A stretch of DNA of 64,000 nt from Warburgia ugandensis (GCA_035236585.1 CP141132.1:43465880-43529879), one strand, 5' to 3'; shown: positions 21,653-36,600, numbered from the stretch's first letter. The notes: generated from the sequence alone by a model not told the origin. Made by a program: numbers and translations.

Positions 21653-24600
21653 ATGGATGTTCCAAAGATGAGAAGAGCTCTCAGATTAGTGTTATGCCTC
21701 AGATAAGACTAATTGATACAGAACTGAGTCAACTGCGCTAGCCAGTGATCCAGCAGACAGTTTCTAAGTAACAAGGGTGAGCCAAAGGAACTTTGGTTGA
21801 CTTGGCAGGTGAAACTAGGTGTAGAACTAAACTTGGCAAGTGAAATTGGTAGTTGGGTGGCTATAACCAACTACCAATTTTCATTCACACAATATGAAGT
21901 TTATGAACCTTAACTTTTGGAGTTCATATAAATCATAGATTTGCATGCTAAGTGATGCTAGTTAATCAAATCAAGGAAAATGAGAGAGAAGTAACAAGAG
22001 CACCATGGATGAAGTTCAAAGATGAGAATAACTCCTTAAAGATCAGATTCAAATAAAGACTAACTGATACAGAACAGAGCCGATTGGGATTAGTCAGTGA
22101 ATCCAGCAGATAATTTCTAAGTAACAAGAGTGAGCCAAAGGAACCTTGGTTGACTTGGCAAGCGAAACTAGGAAGTAGAACTAAACTTGTCCATAGTAAA
22201 ACCTAATCAACTAAGATGGCCAAAGATTGACACAATGAGTTACTAAAACAGTGTTCAAAGTTCACATATTCCAAACATGACAATGCAGTTACCATATAAT
22301 CAAGTTCTCTTCCCCAATAAGTTCCCTGTTTCTGGGTCAATAAAATGAAAAGTGTCCCTACCATATATAGTAATGTACAGACTAATGTCATTAATCCAAG
22401 AAACCAATAGTAGAAAACACATCTTCTTTTGGACAACATGTCAATATGGTGGCTTGAACATATAGTTTAGCACAGCCAATTCTGATCAATCAGCAAGTAA
22501 CATCTGGTTCCTTGTCTATATAAGTTCGAGTTACTTGTTTAACATTCCATACTTGAATTTGATTTCAAATAGTTTTCCAACTCAGCAACTTGTTCTAGGG
22601 CTGAAGATGTCCAAATTTAGAAGTTCTGAGTCCAATTGTCTTAGAATCAAAGAATATGAAGAACTCATAACCCTAGTCATGCAGTTAGGACTTACATAAA
22701 TCACAAAGAATACATGTGCTGTAACACCACTGCGTAGATACCATACAAAGGAATAGAAAGAATTCTAAAAGAACAAGGAATTTCTAAACATTGAACTTGC
22801 TAGAAGATTTGCCTACATTATTTCTATCTAATACAGCCCCTCAAGCTAAGATCTAATCTAGATTCTTGGCATTTCTCTAAGATCTTTTACACAAAGTGAA
22901 GTAGACCTTTTGTCATAATATATGTGGTTTGATCTTTGCTCAAGATGAATTTGTTCCCACAAGCCAGTATATCACATACAGACCGAGAGAACCTCCACAT
23001 GCTTTCTTCTTGCATGAAAGACTGCATTTATAGATAGTTAAATGAACCAATGTTATCACAACACAAAATGGGTTAATAAAATAGATGAATGCCAAGCTAG
23101 GATAGAAGAAAATGAATCCAGGATAATTCTACAGTAGCACGGGCAGAGACCTTAATATTCGGATTTAGTCAATGATCAAGCAATGGTAAGCAGCTTTTTA
23201 GAAAACCAAGGTATGCAACCAAGCTACATTGAGTAACTTCAGTAGACTTGTGACCACCAAAACTATCAGCACAATATGCTCTCAAAAATCTGTAGTGCTA
23301 ACGTGTTTGATGATTGCGATAAGCAGCCAAGGGAAAAACACCTTCCAAGTAGCACATGATCCAATTCACAGCTATCTAATGCTCTTCAGTAGGTTACATG
23401 CATAAGTTGACAACCTTTTAGGACTGAGATGTAAGTATCTTAGAAGGGGAGCAATTGGCGCAATGGTAGAGTTGTCGTGGTGTGATCTAGAGGTCATGGG
23501 TTTTGAGGCATGGAAACAGCCTCTTGCAAAAAATGCAAGGAATGCTGCATACTATTGACCCTTTGTGGTCCGCCCCTTTCCTGAACCCCGCATACGTGGC
23601 AGCTTTGTGCACCAGGGCTGCCCTTTTTTCTTTTAGATCTCAGTATCTTGGAATGATTGACCACCTATTAAGCTTTGATAATATCATCCTTTATTAACAC
23701 CCCGCCTAACATAGCGAGTTTTACAGTCGTTGAAATTGATGTCAGCAAACTAATATTTCACCAACTATATTTTTCACACTTGAGATGATCCAAAATGTAC
23801 CTTTCTTGAGATATGATAATGCCTTTTCAATTATGAAGTCCTTCAACACCCATAAATAGTGCAGCAGACTAAGGCCTTTAACTATGAACTTTGTTAGACA
23901 CTAGAGTGGCGTTTCAACATTTTTCACTTAACTCACATTTATTTTATGTGGACATTCAAGCGATGTCTGATTCATCACATGACGATGGTTAATTTTTATT
24001 ATTGAGAGAATGCACACGTATGCCACATTTCATGTTTATGTGGACGCAAGTTTAGCGGACTAGATCAATTAATTAATAATGAGATTAGTTAGTAGCCAGT
24101 AGGTGGGTCTGCTACTCGAACAGTGAAGACCACCTTTTGAATGAGGCTAACCACGAAGAAGGTAGTAGGCTGCTCTGATTACTTAAGAAATTAGAGTAAG
24201 TAGCTATGTTGATACCTAACAACACGTGACGTGATAGGGAAAGATTGTGTTATATGTACACTATGACTATAGCAAATTTGATTGCCAACTAGATTGTCAA
24301 ATTGTGATGAGATGAGTCATGACATTCACTTGACTTTTGCTTTAGGCTGCAACATTTTATCAAGTTTTTATTAATAGATTTGCAAACTATTTTCTAAATC
24401 TAGTAAGTAAATATATTTATGTTTGGAAATGGGTTTATGACAATGATGGTTTACTTGATATTAAATAAGTATGTGCCAAAAGGAAAATGGATGCTCATAA
24501 TGGGACTAGAAGTAATTCCCTTTGGTGTATATAATGCAGGTGTAGGGGAGGCTTGATGGAGATGGGATATTGCCATATTGGTCTAGTGGACATTTGATAC

Positions 24601-27600
24601 AAGGCACTTTGCGTTTGAGATGATGCTTGATCCCAAAGGTCTCATTAGTTGTTTCTTAGTATCAACAATTGGATTTAGATGCATGTAGGCAAAAAAAATT
24701 GGGAATTGATTATTATTTAAATTTAATTAAAAACATACAATCCTTAACATACTTTATTGGCTAATCACATGTCTGAAGTTATGGGGAAAGAGATGAAGAA
24801 TTAATTACATATTAGCCATAGAGGTTTAAAAGTCCATGCTCAAGAGCGCATGAAGAAGTTTATGCCCCTTTTCTCATTACATGGTGGAACTTTATTTTTA
24901 GATCTAAGCATTCATCTTGTTGAACTTTGATTGAGATTAGGAAAACCAAAATGGAATTCTAAATAAACACAACTAGAGCTATCATATCTAAAAAGAATAC
25001 AAAAACCCCAATCTCCCTCTCTCTTATCTTCTCTTCCATAGAGTTCCTATTACATCCATATATGAACTAGACCATCCATTTTCATTACTAATGCCCAAAG
25101 TGGTGTATGTACATCATACCTTCATTGCTCAAATCATTATTCTCTCCGTTGAAACATATCTCCACCAAGGATTTAGTGTGCTTACTCACTAGTATCATTG
25201 ATGCTACAATGACATATTCGCCACCCCAATTCCTCCTTAAATTTTGAAAAGTTAAATCTATAGACTCATACGTGAATTCCACACCCAAGTTCCCTCAAAT
25301 GCTAGAAGTCTAATGATTAAATATGAATTCAGCTTTCGATTCTTAACTCTACCATGAATCCAAAACTCTACACCCACCCACAAGCTACTTGTATTGATAC
25401 CAAGACTTCCACCACGTAGATGAGAAAAGCATGATCATAAGTATTCAATTTTATACAAAAAGTACCAATTAGTTGCCCATATGTTGTAACTAAGAGTGTT
25501 AAATTAGGATTTTTGGGCCGAAATTATATAACACATGCATTTCTGACCCAATAATTCAAAAACATGATATTTTGCAGGTTCAGGGATTAATCCGGACTAA
25601 ATATATGAATGATCATCTTTTTAGAATTTAATTAGGGCTTTTCACCTTTTGTAGGTTTTGGAAAGATGATCCAAAAGTCAAGATCGATCAAGATGAGAAT
25701 TGAAGATTAAGATAAATTTATTAAGTCAAGGCCTAAATTTCAACATTTAAAAGTAGATCAAAGTCTAAGATCATATCAAGGCAAGATTATGGATCAATGG
25801 AAGCAACTAGAAGAGCTAAAGGTGACTAAAATGGGCCAATGAAGCAAGCAATGCATTTCCATCACCTTTGCATGGGAATCATTCAAGCCACCTTAGCCAC
25901 ATAAGCCATGAGAGAAGGTGACAAGCTAGGCAATTCAAGCTAAGCCATTAAAGCTAAGGGTGTGAGCCATGAAGCCAAGCCAAATGAACCCTCAAAGTGA
26001 GCCACATAAGCCAATTAGCCAAATGCCACATGGAGTCATACAATTAGAGGAGAATTTAAGCAATGATTCACTTTCTAAATTTAGATTTTCAAGGATTAAT
26101 TAGAAGGTTTGAGCAAATTATGTAAAAGGTAAGATAACTATGCATTAATGGACCCATCAAGGGAGGAAACCTACTTTCCAATTCCACCTCCCACTCTTTT
26201 TCCATTCAAATTGATCTATGGTTACAAGTTGAGGGAAGCACTTCCATGGAAAAACACCCCCCTCCCTTTTCCTAATTGGTGATCAAGTGGTTTCCTAAAT
26301 ACAAAACCTTATATTTACTTCAATTCAAATAACTTCAAAACCCTATATCTTTATTCATCTTTCCTAAACCTTGTTTCTTACCTATTTCTGACTTTCATTA
26401 ACCAAACATACAAAATTAGAAGGGAAAGAGCTCCACTTTCCTTCTAGAATAAAGACGCCTACCCTTTTCATAATTAGAATCTGCCTGATTCTTCATACGA
26501 TTTTGGGCTGCTTCTGTTTTAGTTCTGCTAGAACTGAATCATTACCAGCTACTTGTTAGTTAACCTCTTCCACCATAGATTCCCCAAAAGTAAATGTCAG
26601 TAAGGTGGGAGGGTCTCGTCCATATAAGGCCTTGAAGGGTGTCATCCCTGCAGAACTCTGGTAAGTAGTGTTATACAAGTATTCTGCCTAGCATATCCAA
26701 GTTGGCCATGATTTCAACTTGTTGCCAATGAAACAGCGTAGATACGTTTCCAAACAGCAATTGACCACCTCTGTCTGCCTATCTGTTTGAGGATGATAAA
26801 TTGAACTCATATTTAGTGAAGTTCCTACTTATTTAAACAATTCAGACCAAAAGTGGCTAATGAAGACACGATCTCTATCTGAAACAAGTGACTAGGGATA
26901 CCCATGTAGTTAGATAATTTTCTTGATAAAGGTATGTGCCACATCTTTGGCTGTGTAGGGGTGACTAAGAAAGAGGAAGCGACTGAATTTGGTGAGGAGA
27001 TCGACGACAACTAATAAAGTGTCGAATCCGTGTGCTTTAGGCAGGCCGCTGATGAAATCCATGGTCAAATCATTCCAAACCATCTTAGGAATGGGAAGAG
27101 GCTAAAGAGGACTAGCCGATTTGTTAGTGGCAAACTCATTTCTTTGACAAATGTCACAGGTAGAAACAATTTCTGAATATCCTGGCACATCCCTTCCCAA
27201 TGGAGCACCTCGAAGATGCGTTTATAAGTGCATGTGAAACCGAAATGTCCCCCTCCTAGTGTGGAGTAGAACTCATGTAGGAATGTTGCAATGCGGGGCA
27301 AAGATTTTGGAATAAGCAATCTCCAATGGAATAGTAAGAGACCATGCTTAAGTGTGTATCCTGTGTGACTATCTTGATTTAACAAGAGGTCCAGAATATT
27401 ACTACGAAGCTGAGGATCCTCTTGTATCTCATCAGTTGGGAATATAAATCAGCACATCGAGCAACCTAGATAGCAAGGTGTTGGAGTAATGGGTTGTGCT
27501 CCTCTATGGGCTAGGGAGAAGGATCTATTGGAGGGCCACCATTTGCATGATCTATTTTTGGAGTTGTGGATATAGGACTCCTAACACCTAGACAAAGCAT

Positions 27601-30600
27601 CCGCCACTCCATTTTCAGAGCCTGGCTTATACTGGATTACAAAGTCAAACCCAATGAGCTTGGCTAACCACTTCTGTTGCTCTTCATTAAGCAACTACTT
27701 GTAACACCCCGGATTTTCAAGACATTTTTTTTTTTTTTTTATAATAATGGCATTTAAAATAAGAGCATTTGGGATCCCATGAGAAAAGATTTATTTAACA
27801 TTTTACTAAACCTATCTTAAAACTCCGGGTGTTAAATTTTCCTTTCTCAAAATGGCGTACATGTAATTTAAACATAAATAAATAATCCGCGTATAAATCA
27901 ACGTCAAATAAATAGGCGCCTTTATTTTAAATCAAATAAACGTCCAAAAGACAATAATAATATGGCCCAGGGTCTATCCATCATAACATCCCATATAAAT
28001 GTCCATCATATGTCCAAAGATCTAAATCACATCCCAATATAAAATATGCAGTCCATAATAAAAATTCAAATGATAATCCTGTTTAATGACTCACATCACT
28101 GTCTAACACTATAGAAAAATGGTCTTCAGCAGCTCTCACGGCTTCTCAACAGCCTTGCCTTTCCTGTTATCGCGCTCGAGATCTAAGGCATTGCAAAACA
28201 AAGCAATGCCTCAGCAAGCTATCGCTTGTGTAGGTACATAGACAATTAATGTAATAAATGAAAGAAATAATGAACAATACTGATGAAAAATCTAACATTT
28301 ATGAAAATAGTGATATCATAATGCCATGTTTAATAAATGCCAATTTATTCCATATGCTAAAACATAAAATTCAAGGAGTTAAAACATGACATGAATCAAT
28401 AAAATGGAGCATACAACAAGAATAAGGGCACCCTAAGGTAATGGGTCCTACCATATCGCACTAACATCCCTGATTAGGAGTACACGTAGTCAACCTCTGA
28501 GTGTCGTCACACCCAGGCATATCATCCATAACCATGCTCATCATACATGCACACATAATAAGAATATGGGTCATCATGCTGCAGTGGCAACCCTCTATGG
28601 GTATCAACCGCCGCCGCTCCCCGTCGACACCATAACGGGAGACTTAGCGTCTGTCCCCATGGAAAGGCTCGGGCCAGAATGTGGACTATCCATGTTACCA
28701 AACCCCTACCGAATGCCATCTATGGGCAGGTGTCTATCATATCACAAACTTATCACATCATAATCTCGGAAGGTGGGTGACCGGCCCTATCCCTCCTAGC
28801 ATGACGCCCACCGGGCGAGAGCACCCGTCATCAAATATTAAACACGGAAATCATATGTATATGCTAAAACTCAAGAGCACTTATAGCTTGCAATCCCCAA
28901 GACATGCCCCTCATCCTGGGGTTAGCCTATAAAAGGACCAGCTAATAAGCCTCTATTCTCATTTCCATGTAAATCCATGTGTTTTCTATATATACAATAA
29001 GAAATAAAACTCTAATTAAGTATAACTAATTAACATCATACTTGTAAAAGCATTTTAAATAAGTTTATTCAGTAAAATATTTCAATTTGGAATAACCATC
29101 CTGTACGCAATGTCGCATGAAATCCACGGTAAATAATAATTGCATTTTAAAACACAATCACACATGATGCTATGTTTAAACATGGTTCAAATATCAAGGC
29201 AAAACATTAGTTGTCGTCACCTACCTCAGTGTGAGACCACTAGCTTGCTAATAACTCTCTTTAACGGGTATATTCACGTGCACCTGTATATGTCACATTA
29301 CTATTTTAATATTTTTCTAAAGAAAAAGTGGTCATTTCTAAGTTTTTAAGTTAAAACTAGGTCCGCGTCGTCAATACGGTCACAACGCCTCTTTCGGATC
29401 CTGATTTGGACCTCTCTAGCTCCCAAAAATCAAGTTTTAGTGAAAACTACGCTAAAATGGGGCCTGCCGGACCACTATAAGGTGGTTTAAACCGGCGGCG
29501 CCTCTTTTCTGCCGGTTTACACCGGCGTACACTGGCGCACGAAGACGCACGGCGACGCAGACGCCGCACGGGACGCACGCCGTGCTTCTTCGGCACCATG
29601 ACGCACGCGCGGTCGCCAGGACGCGCAGCGTCCCGGCCCCACAACGCCCGCCAACCGCAGTCCGTCCGCGCGCTCGCGTCGCCGCGCACGCGTGCGACGC
29701 CGACGTCATCCAACGTCATCCCCTGTGAGTCCCGCTGTGCGTCCTGGCGTCAGGGCCAAGGCGCTGACGCCGTTGACGACGCCGGAGAAGACCGGATTCC
29801 GGTCGCCTCTGGCGGAGCTACAAAGCTCCGTTTTGCGTGATTTTTGCGCCATTTTCTTCAGAATTCTCTCTAGAATCCATTTATGCCCTCCTTTTGCACT
29901 AATTTTTCCAAAAACCATGGTTTTTAAACGATTTTTCCCAAGTTCCTAAAAACATCCCTATGTACTGGTTTTTGGGTTTTCTGGAGAAATCCACCGTTGG
30001 ATCACTCCAAAATTTAAAGGGTATGCTCTTGGATCTCTTGTGCACTAGTTGGACGGTGCGATTTCCAAACGGACAAGGTTTAGTCCGTGAAATCACGCTC
30101 CAACAGTAGCGTGCCTAAAGTTCCTAAAAATCTGATTTTTCCTAATTTTTAAACGTTTTCTAATTATTTTCTCTATTTAATAAATACTAAAAAAACATAG
30201 GTTTGAGGCTTACCTTGCACCTGGCCAGAGTTGCTTGTGTTGCTGGGGCTCCACTCACCGGAAAATCTAAGTTTTTGCAGGGCTAGGGTTTTGCGTAGCA
30301 TTCAGGGAAAACGCTCAAAGTGGAGCATTTTGGCTCCTAGAGGAGCATAGATATAGGGTTTTAGAGTCTTGGGGAAGAGAAACTCTTCCCCACGCGTCTC
30401 TTCCCATGTCTCTCCGGCGATTTCGCCGGACTGGTAGAGACGTGTGTAGACAGAGGTGCCGTTACCAATTTGGACCCCTGTGTAACACGTTTCTGTCAAA
30501 AGACCAATTTGCCCTTACAACTTTGACGGCTCATAACTCCCTCATTTGAGCTCCGTTTCTCGCGTTCTTGGTGGCGTTGGATTCGTATCGACGAGCACTT

Positions 30601-33600
30601 TCTAATTATTATGTTTTCAGGAAAAAATTTCATCCATAAATTTTTATTTTAATTTATTTAATAATTTCCTATTTTATCTTAAAAATTAAGGATATTACAC
30701 TACTATTCCATAAAAAATCTGAGGCTTTTCTGATCAGCATGGATGATAAAATGTTGCCCCATGAGGTAATGTCGCCACTTGTGTACTGCAAGGACTATGG
30801 TCATAAACTCCCTTTCATAAATTGACTTAGATTGGGATCGAAAGGAGAGAGATTGGCTGAAAAAAGCCACTGGTTGACCTTCTTGCATGAAGACAGCACC
30901 AATTCTTTTGCCTGATGCATTAGTTTCCAACACAAATGGTTTGAAAAAATCAGGTACAACCAAGACAGGAATGGTTGTCAAGACTTGTTTCAATGCCTCA
31001 AACACCTTCCAAGCTTGCATTGTCCATATGAACCCATCCTTCTTGAGTAATTTGGTTAAGGGAGCAGCAATGAGGCCATAGTTCCTAACAAATCTTCTGT
31101 AATAACTGGTAAGACCCAAAAAGCCTCCAAGTGCCTTGGTGTCATTAGGAATAGGCCAGGAAAGCATACAATCTATCTTAAAAATATCGACTGCTATTCC
31201 ATCTGTAAAAATAATATGACCCAATTATTCCAACAAAGGTTGCAAATAAACACTTCTTATTGCAATCAACTAGTGTTTCCCAAGTATTTGCAGGACGGTG
31301 GTAATGTGCTCGAAGTGCAAAGCAAAGTTATTGCTATAAACCAAGATATCATTGAAGAAGATGAGGACAAACTTACATAGATGGGGTCAAAATATCTCAT
31401 TCATGAGTGCCTGAAACATTGCTGATGCGTTAATTAAGCCAAAAGACATAACCCAAATTCGTATTGTCCTTCATGAGTTCTGAAGGCTATCTTTGCTATG
31501 TCCTCTTCCTTAATGCGAAATTTGATGGTAACCGGATTTAAGGTCTAGTTTGGAGAAAATGGTTGCTTCTCTCAATTCATCTAAAAGTTCATTGATAGTA
31601 GGAATGAGAAACTTGTTACGCACAGTCATCTTATTTAGTGCACGATAGAAAGGGCTAGAGGAAAGGGCTCTTACTTGGTCGAATAATTCCCTAATTCAAT
31701 GTTTCCCTAATGATTTTCTTGATCTCGTCTTTCTGGGAATGCAGATAGCGATATGGCCTACTATGTGGGGGCTATGTTCCCTCTACCAATCTCATGGCAT
31801 GGTCATGGGAACGAGCGACTGGCCGTCCCAAAGGCTGATCAAAAATGTGTGAAAACCTCTGCAAAAGAGAACCTATTGCTGGTTGACAACCTTCTGGATG
31901 TTGAAACTGGCTGGCTTCCATACCCTGAAATTCAACCATACAACTGAAATCAGCTTTAGGGATAACTCGAAGAATGGATTTAAGGGAAACAAGAGAACAA
32001 GAAAGGGTTGGATCCCCCTTAAGGATGATCTAATGTCCTTCAATTGTGAATCGCATCGTAAGATCACGGAAATTGGCTGCAATCTCACCCAAAGTTTTCA
32101 GCCATGCCACCCTCAAGACTATGTCTGCTCTGCCAAGATCAAAAGGATGGACGTCTTAAGTTACTATGATGCTCAGCAAGCTTACCCTAATTTGCTGGCA
32201 TACACCCTCTCCTTTGATGCAATGACCGTCCCCGACTTGTACCCCAAATCGTCAAGACCCATCCACTGTTAATCGGAGTTTGGTGATTGTGTCTGGCAAT
32301 GAAGTTGTGAGAAGACCCACTGTCAATCAACACGACAACCTCCAGGATTCCGACCAGCCCTTTTAATTTCATGGTGTCACTAGTCGTGAATCCGAAATGG
32401 AGTTTAGTGATAACTCTAGAGGTTGGTTATCCCCCTCCCAATGGTCGCTAGTGTGAAGCCCTGGGCCAATGAGAGCGGGCCAAGAGAAGGCTGGCAGGCT
32501 TCTAGGCTGGGGTGAGGGACAGAGAGTTAGTCCCACATTGCCTAGGGAGAGGAAACTAAGCTGTTTATAAGAGTTTGGGGAACTCTAATGGTCACAACGC
32601 GTTTTTCCTAAGAAACTAGGGAAGAACAAAACTGTGAGGGGTGTATGGGCGCCCCAAAACGGACAATATTGTGACTGTTGGAACCCCGGGATGTTACAAA
32701 TGGTATCAGAGCCAATTCCCCTCGTGATGTGGTGGCTAGCCGCATGCGGGCGCCTGGTCGTGGCTATCACGCGGGGACACGTGTTCCCTAAGGGGGGAAG
32801 ATGTGAAGCCTTGGACCGATGAGAGCGGGCCAATAGAAGGCAGGCAGGCTTCTAGGCTGGGGTGAGGGACAAAGAGTTAGTCCCACATTGCCTGGGGAGA
32901 GGAAATTGAGCTGTTTATAAGAGTTTAGGGAACTCTAATAGTCACAACGCGTTTTTCCTAAGAAACTAAGGAAGAACAAAACCGTGAGGGATGTATGGGC
33001 ACCCCAAAGCGGACAATATTGTGACTGTTGGAACCCCGGGGTGTTACAGCTAGCGTCTGACAAAAGATCGTGTCATTTCGTTCTCATCTTCATCCTTATC
33101 AGCGAGTAGCAGTACCTAAAAATGCCAGTTTTTGCATCGGTGCCCAAGGTGGTATTTCTCATCGCACCTGTAACATATGCCCTGAGCTGCAGTTGTTGTG
33201 GCTCGGCGTCGGTGAGTCTCCGCAGAGATTCCCTTCGTCTGGTGGCTTGGTCGTCAATGCATCCCTTTGGATCGGGTTCTATATAGAAACCCTTAGTTTG
33301 ATCAATGCTGCAGGAGGCGAAGATGGGCAAATTACAATTTTGCCCCTAACACCCCCCTTCCATCGACCAGTTCTTCAAGTGAAACGAGCTAGGCCCCGAT
33401 ATCCTTGGCCCATTATCAACCTTGTTTGGGCGGGCCTTTATCTGGTCCAACGCAAGGTCCTCTTCTTCGATCCTGTGGGCTAACTTCATAAGCCCAGCTA
33501 GTGATGCAGGCCTGAAAAGCTTGATTTCGGCCTTTATCTCCTCCCTAAGTCCATTCAGGAAAGCCCCTTTCAGGAGCTCGTCAGAGAGATAGATGAGGGG

Positions 33601-36600
33601 ACCGGACAGCAGCTCAAACGACCGGAGGTAGTCAGAGACACTACCTCTTTCCCTCAACGCCAACATGGCTTCGTAGTCGTCATCCAATTAAGATGATCGA
33701 AATCACTGGAGCAGAGACGACCGAAAGGAAACCCACAATCGAAAGGGAGTCTAGGATTTAGCCCACAAGAACCAGTGGAGTGTGTCTCCTTCCAGGCAGA
33801 CGACATCTGCAGAGGTCTTCTCCTCCTCGGTGATTCTATTTATTTGGAAGTATTGATCTGCCCAACAGTGGCCACCCATAAGGATCCTTACCGTTGAATG
33901 CTGGTAGATCTAGTCTCTGGTAGTGAGGATCTTGACGATTCTGGTCCATCGACTTCTGGTTACGTCCGCGATATTCTTTCAACGTCTCTCTGTGTTTGAT
34001 CCACTCTCGTATTTCCACTAGGTATTCACTGAAGGCTATGACATTCGTCTGCAACCTCCCCAGGTGTTCTTTCATGTCTCCAATCTCCGATCGAACTCCT
34101 TCGATCTCTTTCTCTAGTATCTCAGTTCTTTCCATCCTAGTTCTAACCATCCCCTATGACCAAACTGCTCTGATACCAATTGTTAGAAATCAACCAATAC
34201 AAGTAGAAATGTGATGAATTCCAATGGCAAGACTCACTTACAGAGATCAGATTTACAGTAAGCTGACAAATTCAGCCTCTACGATGTATACAGGTACTGG
34301 TTTATACAAAAATTTATGAAGAAGAACACTTCTAGCTTTCAAGGAGCTACATCCTCCCACTATTACCCTTTCTTACTCAATTCTTGGATCCCCTCTAACT
34401 ATTTTCCCTTCCTCTTTTATTCCCCCTCTGCCAACTGTCCTTGTTCTTCCCTAATAACCGAATTCTCTATTCTTTTTGTTATTTTCTATCAATGACCTTT
34501 ACCTTCTGTTACTACGTCAGTAATCCAATGGCCCAGCCTCTTCTTGCGTAGAACTTCCCGAATCTACCCTGCGGTGGTGCAGCACATGTAACAAATTCCT
34601 AGTTTAATCATAACTCACCTTCTTTGGCTGAAGTTAATCAATTTGAATAAAATCTAATACATTGGAAATCTGTGAGATTCCTCGTTGGGATCGACCTCAC
34701 TTGTGTGAAAATATTACAATTAATTCATGCGCTTGCGAGTAATTTTAAAGCTACGCCACATGACAGCATACAATGATCTCAATTGAAAAGCTCTTTTTTT
34801 AAAATGGTGGGATCTGTGTACCCAAGAGGACCAACATGCTCCTAGTAAATTCAGGTAGCAAAAGGAGGAAGAGAAGAGGCTAAAACAGTCCCCTGTGCAC
34901 CAACATCATAGCGAGCATGCTACACTAGAATATGAACTCACAACTCTTTCTTCAACATGAAATGAATAGATGGTTCTTTCTTTTCATATTTCAAGTATTG
35001 ATTTTGTTCTAATTTTGGAAATTGGTCATATTTCTCAAGGATTCTTTGAAAAAAATTTAATAAGTTATGTATGAATATGCCTCGCTATATAAGTCTAGTT
35101 TATGGAGAGCTCATCCTTTCCCTATAATATTGTGTCCTTGAATGGCTGGCCTTCAACTTACTGATTTGATATGCATAATGTAGTTTTGTCAATTAATGAA
35201 TTGATTTGTCAATTAATGAACTGAGACCACTTGAACTACTTCAATGGAATGCATCTCTCCTTACAAAATAGAAGGTTCCAATTGATATCCTTGTAGGATA
35301 AAGATAATACCCTTTTAGAAAGTCACAGGGAAGTGATGCCATGAACAAGATTCGAATACTAATTCTCTGAATAATGCAGAACAATATTGCAGTTAAGGGT
35401 GGATTGAACAACCACCACATGTCCACTCATTATTATCATAGAAGAAAATATGATGGGTGTATCAGACAATATGTTAGCTCTATCAGCTGACCCCATTAAA
35501 GTATTCTAGAACTACAACATCAGAAAGAAAATCATAGGCATGTTGCTTAGAAACAGGACTACAATGTTCCATAAAGGTTGTAATCAGTGAAAAAATCTGG
35601 GAATATCAGTTCATAATGGCATATATTTGCATTATCATTTATGATGAGACTCTCTCTCTCCAATGGTTTTGATCCCCAATAAATGAGATTTTTAAGCTCT
35701 TTGTTTGTATAGTTTCTTAAAGTTAACAGCAAAAATAACAGCACAAAGCAAACAGACAGCTGGCTAATATGCTTGGCAAAATCGCAAAAAGCCAATAAGT
35801 CTTATTAAAATAGCAGACCAAATTTTTAGGAGGATTTACAACTATCAAAAATCATGTAATATATAAGTAAGCAAATGTACGTGGTCAAAATATCAAATAG
35901 CAGTCCATTCCAAGTGATTTCATCCCATTAAATTCATGCCGATTTGGCTGTTACATAAAGGTATCAACTCTGACAATTATGACAATCAATACCATTATTC
36001 TGTTCTATGGTCACTATAATTCTTGATCAGAAAACTAAGACTTCCCATCTCCATGCAAGCCTCCACAATTGACAGGGTGAGATGAATCCTACTTTCACTT
36101 ACAATGATCAAGGTTTAATCACATCAAATTGTACTAGTCCCCAGACTAGAGAGTTAAATGTATGCAGATTAATGCTTACATGAACTATGATCCATCCAAA
36201 TGTATTATCTTAAAATAATAAAATTGCCATGGCATTTACAGAGCACATATCAGTTATGGTTTAGAGCATAATTTCAATGGTTGAGCATTCCAATTGGGTC
36301 AATATATTGATTGTTGTCAAACAGACATCTTTTTCATAATTAGTATCAGCTTCTACATGTTATGTTCGAACACAGTGTCTCAGTGATGTGATAGACCAAA
36401 TCAGCTTGAACCACACAAGTACCATCCAGGAACTATTACTTAATATTAGCACAACAGGGTGAATCACAAGGATTGGGATTTCAGTTAATCGAAAATATAA
36501 ATAACAGCTAGACTTAAAAGTGAAAGTCTCCTAAGTGGCAGAGATTGTTACAGGGTGTTCTGCCAGATCCAAAAACACTCCAGGGACAGCAGGAATTACA

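Larger units (their letters stand above)
26425..34593 (-). mobile_element. Short-LTR Ty3/gypsy element (Reina-like), 3'-truncated and twice invaded
   Basis: Minus-strand order: 5' LTR (34593-34181), primer site, gag, protease, reverse transcriptase, RNase H, integrase. The end of integrase and the 3' LTR are missing. Two later insertions sit inside: a TRIM (32452-33048) and a 3,000-bp solo LTR (27700-30699). Frames contain stops. The short LTR and pol sequence resemble Reina-type chromoviruses; this clade call is inferred and would need a tree. Confidence 0.8.

Noticed and set aside
29447-29949. Several overlapping Arg/Ala-rich open frames on both strands
   Set aside because: They result from the high GC content of the solo LTR (few stop codons), overlap one another on both strands and match no family.
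32187-34150. Considered a host aspartic protease or gag-domestication gene
   Set aside because: The segment is in order with LTR, primer site, gag, reverse transcriptase and integrase of a gypsy element and has broken frames.
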